This document shows, piece after piece, positions 41,713 to 50,452 of a stretch of DNA of 64,000 nt. The position numbers and the translations under genes were made by a program. This DNA comes from Desulfoscipio geothermicus (GTDB lineage: Bacteria; Bacillota; Desulfotomaculia; Desulfotomaculales; Desulfallaceae), in NCBI GenBank assembly GCA_016841205.1, contig JAENZP010000008.1, positions 1-64,000 on the forward strand, in the 5' to 3' direction. The notes beneath the pieces were generated by a model. The model ran no database searches. It worked only from the letters and a program-made list of their open reading frames with translations, and was not told the DNA's origin. Numbering within the stretch: position 1 is the first letter of the stretch; the number at the start of each line of letters is the position of its first letter.

Positions 41713-42828
41713 ATGCGTATGCGCAGGGGGGCACCGGATTTTATACTGTTTTTAACCGTGCTGATATTATTAAGTATTGGTTTGGTCATGGTGTTCAGTG
41801 CCAGCGCATATTTTGCCGGCGACCCGGAAGGGCCGTTTAAAGATCCCTTTCATTTTTTTAAACGGCAGTTATTTGGTGCAGCATTGGGAATTGGCGTCAT
41901 GATATTTATGATGAATTATGATTACCATTATTTGAAAAAATGGGTTGGACTAATGCTGGCGAGTGCCCTGGTCATGCTGGTGATGGTGCTGATTCCGGGT
42001 ATTGGTATGTCAGTACTGGGTGCCAGGCGCTGGATAGACCTGGGTATTATTAGTTTCCAACCATCCGAATTGGTTAAAATATTTATTACCACCTTTACGG
42101 CCTATGGCCTGGCCCAGAAGAATGAGCTTATTCAAAAATTTGGTAAGGGATTGCTGCCTTTTTTACTGGTTACCGGCCTGGCGGCTCTGTTAATATTGGC
42201 CCAGCCGGATCTGGGCACGGCGGCTACACTTTGCGGTACTATTTTTATTATGCTATTTGCTGCAGGTGCCCGGGGGGGACATTTGACAGCTTTAGCGGGT
42301 TTGGGTGCTGCCGGGGTGGCGGCAGCCATTTATTTCGAGCCCTATCGGATGAGAAGATTTACCGCTTTCCTGGATCCTGAGGCTGACCCCACCGGTTCGG
42401 GCTGGAATATTTTAAACGCCTTAATGTCCCTGGCCTCGGGGGGGCTATTGGGCACGGGATTGGGCCAGGGACGTCACTCCAAGTTTCTATTCCTACCGGA
42501 GCGGCACACCGACTTCATTTTTGCCGCAATCGGAGAAGAGCTGGGCTTTATTGGAGGTTGTCTGGTAATATTATTGTTTATTTTACTGGCGTGGAGGGGT
42601 TTCCGGGTGGCCATTACCTGTCCGGACACTTTTGGCAGTTTACTAGCCGCCGGTCTGGTGTCTGGTATAGTATTGCAAGCCTTTGTCAATATAGGGGTGG
42701 TGACGGGATCGCTGCCTGTTACAGGGATCACCTTACCCTTTATTAGCTTTGGTTCCACGTCCTTGATTTTCTCTCTTATGGGCGTGGGTATTATACTAAA
42801 CATATCTAGATATAGTTCTCGCAAATAA
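41713..42828 (+). CDS. ftsW: SEDS glycosyltransferase FtsW/SpoVE
   Basis: A 371-residue polytopic protein with about ten helices. SEDS marks: VMVFSASAYFA, GARRWIDLGIISFQPSELVK, LAQPDLGTAATL, GLGQGRHSKFLFLPERHTDFIFAAIGEE and the final GITLPFISFGSTSL. SEDS proteins polymerise lipid II together with a class B PBP, here likely the SpoVD-type enzyme upstream. RBS GGGAGG before ATG 41713, 12 nt after murD. FtsW and SpoVE cannot be separated by sequence. Confidence 0.95.
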   Translation: MRMRRGAPDFILFLTVLILLSIGLVMVFSASAYFAGDPEGPFKDPFHFFKRQLFGAALGIGVMIFMMNYDYHYLKKWVGLMLASALVMLVMVLIPGIGMSVLGARRWIDLGIISFQPSELVKIFITTFTAYGLAQKNELIQKFGKGLLPFLLVTGLAALLILAQPDLGTAATLCGTIFIMLFAAGARGGHLTALAGLGAAGVAAAIYFEPYRMRRFTAFLDPEADPTGSGWNILNALMSLASGGLLGTGLGQGRHSKFLFLPERHTDFIFAAIGEELGFIGGCLVILLFILLAWRGFRVAITCPDTFGSLLAAGLVSGIVLQAFVNIGVVTGSLPVTGITLPFISFGSTSLIFSLMGVGIILNISRYSSRK

Positions 42829-42842
42829 AAGAGGTGAAGCGT

Positions 42843-43949
42843 TTGCGATTTATTGTAACCGGCGGCGGAACCGGTGGCCATATTTACCCGGCTCTAGCCA
42901 TCGCTAACGGGCTAAAACAGCGTTTTCCGGGCTGTGCAGTGATGTACATTGGCACTAACTCGGGACTGGAAGCCGATATCGTGCCAAAAGCGGGCTTTGA
43001 GTTTCACACCGTTCGGGCGGTGGGCATTAAGCGCAGCCTTTCCTGGCATAACCTGAAAGTACCTTGGGAGGCCTGGGCTGGTTATCGGGAGGCCCGGCGA
43101 TTGATCCGCAATTTCACTCCCCGGGCGGTGGTTGGCACCGGTGGTTACGTATGTGGGCCGGTGGTGCTGGCTGCTTCCAGGCTAAAAATCCCCACCTTCA
43201 TTCATGAACAAAACGCTTTGCCCGGCATGACCAACCGAATTTTATCCCGGGTGGTGAACCGGGTGGCGGTTACCTTTGAAGACTCAGTGACATTTTTCCC
43301 CCGCCAGGCACCGGTACACCTTACCGGTTTGCCGGTGCGCGCTGAAATTATTTCCGCAATAAGGGAACGCGCCAGGGAGAAGTTGGGGGTGCATAAAAAC
43401 GAGCTGTTGGTGCTCTCCTTTGGTGGCAGTCAGGGTGCCCGTACTTTAAACCAGGTGGTAGCCCAATCACTTAGGTTTTTGGCGGGTATACCGGAGGTGC
43501 GGCTTCTGCATGTTACCGGCATCGGGCAGTATGAACAGTTTGTGGACATGCTGCAAAGCGAAGGCTTGGAAGTAAGTCTGCTGGATAATATTACCGTAGT
43601 CCCCTACATGTATGAGATGCCCGAAGCTATGGCGGCGGCGGATCTGGTGGTGAGCCGGGCTGGTGCCGCCACTCTGGCCGAAATCACCGTGCGGGGTTTG
43701 CCTGCCCTGCTGGTGCCCTTTCCTTTTGCCACCGGCAACCATCAGGAGTACAATGCCAGGGCCCTGGTGTCCCGGGGGGCAGCGGAGTTGGTTTTAGATG
43801 CAGACTTGTCGGGCAGTACTCTGGTGACAAAAATTAAACAGTTCCTGGCTGACCGTAACCGGTTAAAAGAGATGTCCGTTGCAAGCCTCCGGTTGGGTAG
43901 ACCCCATGCTTTGGACGATATCATTAACCTTATTCAGGATATAATTTAG
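42843..43949 (+). CDS. murG: Lipid II synthase MurG
   Basis: A 368-residue GT28 glycosyltransferase with VTGGGTGGHIYPALAIA at the start, HEQNALPGMTNRIL, GSQGARTLNQ, and VVSRAGAATLAEI with the UDP-GlcNAc pocket. It adds GlcNAc to lipid I on the inner membrane face. Start is TTG 42843, 6 nt after GAGGTG; the GTG at 42834 lies inside the ribosome site. It ends this operon segment before a long perfect hairpin. Confidence 0.95.
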   Translation: MRFIVTGGGTGGHIYPALAIANGLKQRFPGCAVMYIGTNSGLEADIVPKAGFEFHTVRAVGIKRSLSWHNLKVPWEAWAGYREARRLIRNFTPRAVVGTGGYVCGPVVLAASRLKIPTFIHEQNALPGMTNRILSRVVNRVAVTFEDSVTFFPRQAPVHLTGLPVRAEIISAIRERAREKLGVHKNELLVLSFGGSQGARTLNQVVAQSLRFLAGIPEVRLLHVTGIGQYEQFVDMLQSEGLEVSLLDNITVVPYMYEMPEAMAAADLVVSRAGAATLAEITVRGLPALLVPFPFATGNHQEYNARALVSRGAAELVLDADLSGSTLVTKIKQFLADRNRLKEMSVASLRLGRPHALDDIINLIQDII

Positions 43950-43973
43950 ATAAATCAGCTGGTTATTTATTCA

Positions 43974-44008
43974 AACCCGGTTTATGACTGTAGTTCATAA
44001 ACCGGGTT
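43974..44008. repeat. Perfect 14-bp inverted repeat between murG and murC
   Basis: AACCCGGTTTATGA (43974-43987) / TCATAAACCGGGTT (43995-44008), 7-nt loop, no U-tract on either strand. It sits 25 nt after murG in a 258-nt gap. It could be an RNA hairpin that protects or attenuates the message, a weak terminator, or a protein site. The rest of the gap has no clear promoter. Confidence 0.75.
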
Positions 44009-44207
44009 AAGCGGCTATAAGCATTATTATATAATGAAGTACCAGTTTACCTTGCCTCAGGTTGCAAAATTTAATACCTTTAAACAATTGGACAGGCCCG
44101 GGAGTTTAGAATGTAACACCTTGTTTATATAAAGCATAATATAAGGTATCTTTCTCTCCCGACTGCCGTAAATGCGCCACCCGGTGCAGGAAGGAGCTGA
44201 TTAGCGG

Positions 44208-45587
44208 GTGCAGGACATCCCAGATAAGATTCATTTTATAGGTATCGGCGGTGCCGGAATGAGTGGGCTGGCCAGGGTGCTATTGGACCTGGGCTTTGAT
44301 GTCCGGGGCTCCGATATTAACAGCACACCGGTAACCGAGCGGTTACAGGCACGGGGTGCCACTATATATACTGGACACGCAGGTGTCAATATCGGTGATG
44401 CCGAACTGGTGGTATATTCTACGGCCATAAGTGCAGAAAACAACGAAATGCTGGCAGCTAGGGAAAAAGGTGTGCCGGTGATCCACCGGGCGGATTTGCT
44501 GGGTATTTTAATGAAACGGCAAAAGGGTCTGGCGGTGGCCGGTGCGCATGGTAAAACAACTACTTCGGCCATGTTGGCGCTTGTTTTGGAAAAATGCCAA
44601 CAGGATCCTACTATATTAATCGGAGGTGAATTGACTGATATTGGCGGTAATGCCAAGCTTGGACGGGGCACATATCTGGTGGCTGAAGCGGACGAAAGTG
44701 ACCGGTCTTTTTTAAAGTTGTGGCCATATTTGTCCATAGTTACCAATATTGAAGACGATCATCTTGATCATTATGGTTCAATAAAGGAAATAGTTTATGC
44801 TTTTAGGCAATTTATTAAGAAAATACCTGCTGATGGAACGGCGGTACTGTGTTTTGATGACGAGCAGGTCAGGGGGATAGCCGCGGACTGTGCCGGGCAA
44901 GTGGTGTCTTATGCTCTGGATAACCCGGTTGCTGATTATATTATGCATAATATCCGGGTGGATGCGAGCGGGTCCACCGGAGAGGTGTATTTTAATGGGC
45001 AGCACCTGGGACGGCTGACGCTGGCGGTGCCCGGTCGTCATAATCTAGCTAACGCGCTTTCGGTAGTGGCGGCGTGCCGTAATATTGGTTTATCTTTTAG
45101 CGAGGTAGTTGAGTGCTTGCAGTGTTTTAAGGGTGCCGGCAGGCGATACCAGCTGGTTGGCTGTGAAAAGGGGATTACCGTGATTGATGATTATGCCCAT
45201 CACCCTACTGAAATTGCCGCTACGCTGCGGGCGGCCCGGCAGGTACACTCCGGGCGGGTTATCGCTGTATTTCAACCGCATAGGTATACCAGAACCAAAT
45301 TATTGTGCAAGCGTTTCGGGGCTTGTTTTGTTGATGCCGATTTGGTGGTCATCAATGATATATACAGTGCTGGAGAAAAGCCCATTGCCGGTGTATCGGC
45401 TCAACTAATTGTAGACGCTGTACATGAAAACAAAGGAGAACGGCCGCTGCAATTGTCGACCGGAGGGGAAACCGTTGATTACTTGGTAGAGGTGCTTCAA
45501 GAAGGTGACCTAGTGCTGACTATGGGAGCCGGGGATGTTTGGAAAACCGGTGTAGCACTGGTAAACAGGTTAAAGGAGAGTATATAG
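44208..45587 (+). CDS. murC: UDP-MurNAc--L-alanine ligase MurC
   Basis: A 459-residue Mur ligase: HFIGIGGAGMSGLA, GAHGKTTTSAMLALV, EADESDRSFLKL, VTNIEDDHLDHYG, DDYAHHPTEIAATL and VFQPHRYTRTKLL. It attaches L-Ala to UDP-MurNAc. Start GTG 44208 with AAGGAGCTGAT upstream. The stop is immediately followed by the murB start codon. Confidence 0.96.
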   Translation: MQDIPDKIHFIGIGGAGMSGLARVLLDLGFDVRGSDINSTPVTERLQARGATIYTGHAGVNIGDAELVVYSTAISAENNEMLAAREKGVPVIHRADLLGILMKRQKGLAVAGAHGKTTTSAMLALVLEKCQQDPTILIGGELTDIGGNAKLGRGTYLVAEADESDRSFLKLWPYLSIVTNIEDDHLDHYGSIKEIVYAFRQFIKKIPADGTAVLCFDDEQVRGIAADCAGQVVSYALDNPVADYIMHNIRVDASGSTGEVYFNGQHLGRLTLAVPGRHNLANALSVVAACRNIGLSFSEVVECLQCFKGAGRRYQLVGCEKGITVIDDYAHHPTEIAATLRAARQVHSGRVIAVFQPHRYTRTKLLCKRFGACFVDADLVVINDIYSAGEKPIAGVSAQLIVDAVHENKGERPLQLSTGGETVDYLVEVLQEGDLVLTMGAGDVWKTGVALVNRLKESI

Positions 45588-46499
45588 TTGACAAATTCGG
45601 TACTCCACACGGAATTGCAGCAAAGTATTAAATGTCCGGTTCACTTTCAAGAACCCATGAAAAAACATACCAGCTGGCATATTGGGGGTCCTGCCGACCT
45701 GCTTTTAAAGCCACGGGATGAGCAAGATTTGCGTCAGGCGCTAGCATATGCGCAGCACCACGGCTTGCCTGTTACTGTTATTGGTAATGGAACCAACCTG
45801 CTGGTTGCCGATCAAGGTATTCGGGGTATGGTTATTAAAATTGGACGTTGCTTGGCGAAGATTGAAGTGCGTGGCCAGATGATTCACGCCGGCGCCGGTG
45901 CACCGTTGCCCTTATTGGCCAGAAAAACCATGCAGGCCGGGCTGGCCAGGCTTGAATTCCTGTCAGGGATACCGGGTACGGTGGGCGGAGCACTGATCAT
46001 GAATGCAGGGGCCAACGATTGTGCCATTGGGGAACTGGTCAGGTCGGTTACAGCTTGTGACCTTGCTGGTAATAGTTTGACTTTTTCAGCCAAAGAACTG
46101 ACTTTTTCCTACCGTTATAGTTGTCTGGCTCAGAGGGATATTATTGTGACGGGTGTGGTTTTAGAGGGGAAACCCGACCGGGTGGAGGAAATTAGGCAAA
46201 GGATGGAACTATACTTGGCCCGCCGCAAGCAAACCCAGCCTTTGGAATACCCCAATGCCGGTAGTGTTTTTAAAAACCCGCCCGGTTATTCCGCGGGGCG
46301 GCTGATTGAGCAGGCGGGCTGCAAAGAAATGCGGGTTGGTAGCATACAGGTTTCCCCACGCCATGCCAATTTTTTTGTCAACCTTGGCGGCGGCACCGCT
46401 AGTGATGTATTGGAGATAGTACAGAGAGTACAGTATATGGTAGAAAAAAAATGTGGCGTTAAACTTGTACTGGAGGTGCAAAAGTTGGGGGATTTTTAG
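45588..46499 (+). CDS. murB: UDP-N-acetylenolpyruvoylglucosamine reductase MurB (type II)
   Basis: A 303-residue FAD enzyme: HTSWHIGGPADLLL, IGNGTNLLVADQGIRG, LSGIPGTVGGALIMNAGA, RYSCLAQ, NAGSVFKNPPG and AGCKEMRVGSIQVSPRHANFFVN. It has the short type II form typical of Gram-positives. It makes UDP-MurNAc with NADPH. Start TTG 45588 directly follows the murC stop, with AAGGAGAG 9-12 nt before it. Confidence 0.95.
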   Translation: MTNSVLHTELQQSIKCPVHFQEPMKKHTSWHIGGPADLLLKPRDEQDLRQALAYAQHHGLPVTVIGNGTNLLVADQGIRGMVIKIGRCLAKIEVRGQMIHAGAGAPLPLLARKTMQAGLARLEFLSGIPGTVGGALIMNAGANDCAIGELVRSVTACDLAGNSLTFSAKELTFSYRYSCLAQRDIIVTGVVLEGKPDRVEEIRQRMELYLARRKQTQPLEYPNAGSVFKNPPGYSAGRLIEQAGCKEMRVGSIQVSPRHANFFVNLGGGTASDVLEIVQRVQYMVEKKCGVKLVLEVQKLGDF

Positions 46500-46514
46500 C
46501 GGGGGTGATAATAA

Positions 46515-47768
46515 TTGCAAAGGTTTATGATCACGGGCGGCTATCGTTTAGCCGGCACAGTGAAGGTCAATGGCTCTAAGAATGCAACGCTGCCTATTAT
46601 GGCGGCAAGTCTGCTACTAGGCGAAAAGTGTATTTTAAGGGGTGTGCCCCGCCTTCGTGATGTAGGGGTAATGCGCGATTTGCTGATTTATCTCGGTGCC
46701 AGCGTAATTTGGGAAAAGGATGTTATGTACATCGATACCCAGGGTGTTGGTTATCAGGATGTATCTGAGGAATTGATGCGGCGAATGCGGGCTTCCAATC
46801 TGGTACTTGGACCTTTAATCAGTCGTTATAGGTATGCCAGAATTTCCCACCCTGGTGGTTGCGATATCGGGAGTCGCCCGATGAACTTGCATCTGAAGGG
46901 TATGAAGGCTATGGGGGTGGGGATTAAGGAAAAGTTCGGTTATATTACCGCCCAGGCTGAGAAGCTTAAGGGTAGTGAAATATACTTGGATTTGCCTAGC
47001 GTGGGGGCTACGGAGAATATAATGATGGCTGCGGTGCTAGCCGAAGGAAAGACGGTTATTCGCAATGCCGCTCGTGAGCCGGAGATAGTAGATTTGCAGA
47101 ATTTTTTAAACTGCATGGGTGCGCGTGTTAAGGGCGCAGGCACAGATACCATTAAAGTTACCGGCGTCGATGGTTTAAACGGAACGGATTACACAGTAAT
47201 ACCTGACCGTATTGAGGCTGGAACCCATATGGTGGCAGCCGCCATTACCCGGGGAGATGTGCTGATAACCAATGTTATTCCGGAACACTTGGAACCCGTC
47301 ATAAATAAATTGCGAGAAGCCGGAGTATACGTGGAGGTGAAAGATGACCAGGTACGGGTGACAATGGATAAAAGGGCTAAGGCGATAGATATGAAAACAA
47401 TGCCTTACCCTGGATTTCCTACTGACATGCAACCGCAATTTATGGCATTACTTACTTTAGCTGAAGGTACTAGTGTTATTTCAGAGACGATATTCGAAAA
47501 TAGATATAAACATGTTATGGAACTGCGGCGCATGGGTGCAGATATAAGACTGGAAGGACATACTGCTGTAGTCAGGGGGGTCCCCGGAATCTCGGGAGCC
47601 TTAGTTGAGGCCAGCGACCTCCGTGCAGGAGCCGCACTGGTATTAGCGGCGATGGCCTCTGAAAACGGTACGGTTCTGGATCAGGTGGATCATATAGACC
47701 GTGGTTATGAAAGACTGGAAAACAAATACAATGCCTTAGGGGCGCGGATTATTCGAGTGCACAGTTAA
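46515..47768 (+). CDS. murA: UDP-GlcNAc enolpyruvyl transferase MurA
   Basis: A 417-residue EPSP-synthase-like enzyme: NGSKNATLPIMAASLL, PGGCDIGSRPMNLH with the reactive Cys that fosfomycin modifies, LPSVGATENIMMAAVLA, and PYPGFPTDMQPQFMALL. It catalyses the first committed step of peptidoglycan synthesis. Start TTG 46515 behind GGGGGTGATA. It is the last dcw gene here; ftsQ/divIB, often next in related genomes, is replaced by the inserted element. Confidence 0.96.
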   Translation: MQRFMITGGYRLAGTVKVNGSKNATLPIMAASLLLGEKCILRGVPRLRDVGVMRDLLIYLGASVIWEKDVMYIDTQGVGYQDVSEELMRRMRASNLVLGPLISRYRYARISHPGGCDIGSRPMNLHLKGMKAMGVGIKEKFGYITAQAEKLKGSEIYLDLPSVGATENIMMAAVLAEGKTVIRNAAREPEIVDLQNFLNCMGARVKGAGTDTIKVTGVDGLNGTDYTVIPDRIEAGTHMVAAAITRGDVLITNVIPEHLEPVINKLREAGVYVEVKDDQVRVTMDKRAKAIDMKTMPYPGFPTDMQPQFMALLTLAEGTSVISETIFENRYKHVMELRRMGADIRLEGHTAVVRGVPGISGALVEASDLRAGAALVLAAMASENGTVLDQVDHIDRGYERLENKYNALGARIIRVHS

Positions 47769-47892
47769 TGTGGACTCTTTTTTGGTTTTATAGGGGACAA
47801 GTGCGAAATTGGGCGGGAGAAATGCAGTAAAATTAAGGTCTGACAGGTTCGCTAATATTAGTATTTGTTTAATTTATTTTTTCATTAGCGTA

Positions 47893-47912
47893 ATGGGAGC
47901 AGGATGGGAGCA
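47893..47912. repeat. Two direct ATGGGAGCA repeats beside the integrase gene
   Basis: ATGGGAGCA occurs at 47893-47901 and 47904-47912, 2 nt apart, 75 nt beyond the 3' end of the integrase gene. Such tandem repeats near the attachment core are typical of integrase arm-type binding sites. The crossover core should lie nearby, between here and murA, but cannot be fixed without the right end. Confidence 0.45.
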
Positions 47913-47986
47913 AAAAATTTCAAACACCTTCTAAAACGGGCAAAATATAAAGACCCTGAAAATACCTTCGAGCTTTATTTTTGTCA

Positions 47987-49150
47987 CTACGTCCAGAGGT
48001 GAGCCATGACGGACGCGGCTTCCCGTTGTTTCGCTGGTAATACATGCGAATATACGTTCAATGTCATAGCGGCGTTTTTATGGCCGAGCCTGGCAGAAAT
48101 TGTTTTAATGTCAATCTTACCGGATGCCAGAAGGTGGGTGGCGTGAGTATGTCGCAAATCGTGCAGACGGACATTTTCAAGGCCGACTTGGCCACGGAAT
48201 TTAATCCACCAGCCTTCCATAGTTGACGATACTGTGATCCCACCAGTAGGACCGGTGAAAACGTTATTATCTTTACCCTTCCATTTATTGGCCAACTTTA
48301 AGCGCCTTTCATTTTGTTTTACTTTATGGTGTTTGAGTGTGGCTACCAGGTGACTGTCAATGGTGACTTTGCGTATACTGCTTTCAGTCTTGGGTTGCTT
48401 TACAATGATTTCTTTTTTAATGCGCTGGACTGTCTTGTCCACTGATATAACGGCATCGTCAAAATCTATATCATCCCATGTCAGCGCCAACGCCTCACCA
48501 ATACGAAGGCCAGTTGATACAAGTAACAGAATAAGGGCGTATTTTTGAAAATCATTCCCTTGCCTAAGTGTTGTAAGGGTTTTTTTAATTTGGTCCTCGG
48601 TAAGAATGTGCATTTCCTGATAATGCTTTTTTGTGGCCCGAGGCGCTGAAATGTTGTTGGCCGGGTTCCTTGGTATAAGGCTCCACTGGACAGCTTTCTT
48701 TAAGGCGGCTTTTACTATCTTTAGGTCATATGTTACCATTTCCGGTGACAACGGCTTATCCTCTTTAAGGCGACCGGCGCGGATTATTTCATCAACAAAA
48801 GCTTGAATGTGTACTGGTGTTATTTTTTCCAGCATTATATGGCCAAGGATTGGCTTAATGCGGTTATCAATCTCCCGTTGGTAACGGTCCGCAGACATTG
48901 GCGAAAGTTTTTCCCGGGTGTGGCTGGGGAGCCACTTGTCCAGATAATCGCTAAAGGATAGTTTTGTTGGCTCAATGTAAAGACCTGTGTTCAGCTCATG
49001 CAGTATTTTAGTTAACTCGGCATCAGCTTCACTTTTATTGACACCTTTTAGGGTTTTTCTGATTAGATTTCGGTTTCCTTCAGCATCCCTGGTGCCGGTG
49101 TCTATGTTGATTCGGTAAGAGTTACCGCGTTTTTCTGTCCATCCACGCAT
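47987..49150 (-). CDS. int: Tyrosine site-specific integrase
   Basis: A 387-residue phage-type tyrosine recombinase. N-terminal AP2-like arm-binding segment (WTEKRGNSYRINIDTGTRD), SAM-like core-binding domain (about 65-160; FSDYLDKWLPSHTREKLSP), and catalytic domain with Arg in STGLRIGEALAL, HDLRHTHATHLL and the nucleophile in LNVYSHV. It integrates and excises the element. It is encoded at the left border and reads outward to murA, the usual layout. The stop of the upstream zinc-finger gene lies 3 nt before its start, so the two form one transcript. Confidence 0.93.
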   Translation of the reverse strand: MRGWTEKRGNSYRINIDTGTRDAEGNRNLIRKTLKGVNKSEADAELTKILHELNTGLYIEPTKLSFSDYLDKWLPSHTREKLSPMSADRYQREIDNRIKPILGHIMLEKITPVHIQAFVDEIIRAGRLKEDKPLSPEMVTYDLKIVKAALKKAVQWSLIPRNPANNISAPRATKKHYQEMHILTEDQIKKTLTTLRQGNDFQKYALILLLVSTGLRIGEALALTWDDIDFDDAVISVDKTVQRIKKEIIVKQPKTESSIRKVTIDSHLVATLKHHKVKQNERRLKLANKWKGKDNNVFTGPTGGITVSSTMEGWWIKFRGQVGLENVRLHDLRHTHATHLLASGKIDIKTISARLGHKNAAMTLNVYSHVLPAKQREAASVMAHLWT

Positions 49151-49153
49151 TGG

Positions 49154-50098
49154 CTAATCCTCCTCTTTTACTTTTAATTTTTTATACCCATGCCGATTCA
49201 ACCATCTTGTGTGACGGCCTTCGCATCGGGACCGTTTTACGCCTGGTGGTGGAGGGCAGTATTCTTGATTAGCATTTGTCGGGAAAAAGAGGTGACCGCA
49301 TTTTGGATCGGCGCATTTTTTTGGTGATGGGCAACCATCGATAAGTAAGATATATTCGATAAACCGAAACAGCCCATCAAATTGGAAAACAGGTTGACCC
49401 AAAGAGAATGGCGCATCATTGTCATTAAGGCTTGTTTTCAGCTGTACCCAGACCCCTCTTTCCGAGCTATGGGAAAACGTATTCCGGGCACCATGCAGTA
49501 TTGTATTTAAGACATATTGATAATAGCCAGATTCACCCGGCCTAGCCCGATCTTGTAAAAATTTTTCGTCGGCCCAAACGAGTTCCTTGTGCCACTCAGG
49601 AGGGAGGTTTTTGAGCCACTCTTTCATATCATTAACTGCCACTGATGAGCCTTCGTAATATAGGCTTAATAACCTTTTAACTTCTGATAAATACCTAATT
49701 TTTTGTGCGAAATGTATTATATCAGGGATGCTCTCATTTTCTTGGTAAAGGTTATGACTGATATTGGGAAAGAATTGCTGTAATATTTCGCTTCCCACCG
49801 TGTTATGTTCATTTTCATTGTTGAAAGCTCCACTGACGAAACCATTAATTCCATCAAACTTAACAATGTGATTGTCTTTTAATGCAACACTTGTTCTAAA
49901 ACCTAAAAAACCCCACTGTTTAATGAATTTCAAAACGGTTTTTTCGTCATTGATTTCTAGTACAGCGGTTAGGATTTCTTTTTGATATTTGCCAGGATGG
50001 TAATGTACGGCTATGTTACCGCTAATAATCAGGCTATTTTCAATTGTTGCATTGGGTCTTCGTATCCATTCCCAGTGGTATATTGACGGTCCGGGCAT
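49154..50098 (-). CDS. Hypothetical protein with C-terminal zinc-finger motif
   Basis: A 314-residue soluble protein. The only motif I recognise is at the C-terminus (about 255-300): CADPKCGHLFFPTNANQEYCPPP and then SRCEGR, similar in pattern to CGNR-type zinc fingers (C-x4-C, then C and C). The N-terminal 250 residues have no clear family. It is transcribed with int and placed where phages and ICEs often keep a repressor or immunity gene, divergent from the XRE gene across an operator-like region. Function is therefore open; a regulator of integration or lysogeny is a guess. Confidence 0.75.
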   Translation of the reverse strand: MPGPSIYHWEWIRRPNATIENSLIISGNIAVHYHPGKYQKEILTAVLEINDEKTVLKFIKQWGFLGFRTSVALKDNHIVKFDGINGFVSGAFNNENEHNTVGSEILQQFFPNISHNLYQENESIPDIIHFAQKIRYLSEVKRLLSLYYEGSSVAVNDMKEWLKNLPPEWHKELVWADEKFLQDRARPGESGYYQYVLNTILHGARNTFSHSSERGVWVQLKTSLNDNDAPFSLGQPVFQFDGLFRFIEYILLIDGCPSPKKCADPKCGHLFFPTNANQEYCPPPPGVKRSRCEGRHTRWLNRHGYKKLKVKEED

Positions 50099-50125
50099 TG
50101 ATATATCACACCTTCCATTATCCGC

Positions 50126-50225
50126 TTAATGTCCGCATCGATAATCTTTGGATATACAGACATTGTATGCTAAAATTAGTCAAAAGTCAATGTCTGCATC
50201 GTAATGATAAAAAATACAGACAAGG
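50126..50225. promoter_or_regulatory. Divergent operator region with repeated sites
   Basis: The gap between the leftward int operon and the rightward genes holds a long direct repeat (AATGTCYGCATCG at about 50126 and 50187), an inverted pair CAGACATTG / CAATGTCTG (about 50155-50163 and 50186-50194), and a third half site ACAGACAAGG (about 50214). This resembles a phage-type repressor/Cro operator. Which protein binds is not known. Confidence 0.6.
50146..50174 (+). promoter_or_regulatory. Rightward promoter of the element's replication genes
   Basis: TTGGAT (50146-50151), 17-nt spacer, TAAAAT (50169-50174), overlapping the repeated operator sites, so binding there would block it. Confidence 0.5.
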
Positions 50226-50452
50226 GGAGTGGTGCTGAATTGTTACGACTGCGTGAAGAGCGTCAGAAGCGCGGATTATCACAAACCAAATTATCCGCGC
50301 TAACAGGAATCGCTTCATCTGATATTTCAGCAATCGAAAATAGGTGGAAGAGGCCCTTTCCGGGATGGAAAAAAAGAATTTCAAAAGCGCTGAATATGTC
50401 AGGCCCGGACGCCGAGCGACTTTTCGAGGAGGTGGCAGAAAATGACCGATAA
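50204..50452 (+). CDS. XRE-family HTH regulator (Cro-like)
   Basis: An 82-residue protein with a Cro/C1-type helix-turn-helix: LREERQKRGLSQTKLSALTG, then ASSDISAIENRWKRP. Size fits a Cro-like repressor with DNA-binding domain only. ATG 50204 lacks a close ribosome site; GGGGAG is followed by TTG 50240, which is the likely start and would give 70 residues. First rightward gene of the element, next to the operator repeats, so it probably controls the early switch. It overlaps the next gene by 11 nt. Confidence 0.85.
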   Translation: MIKNTDKGSGAELLRLREERQKRGLSQTKLSALTGIASSDISAIENRWKRPFPGWKKRISKALNMSGPDAERLFEEVAENDR

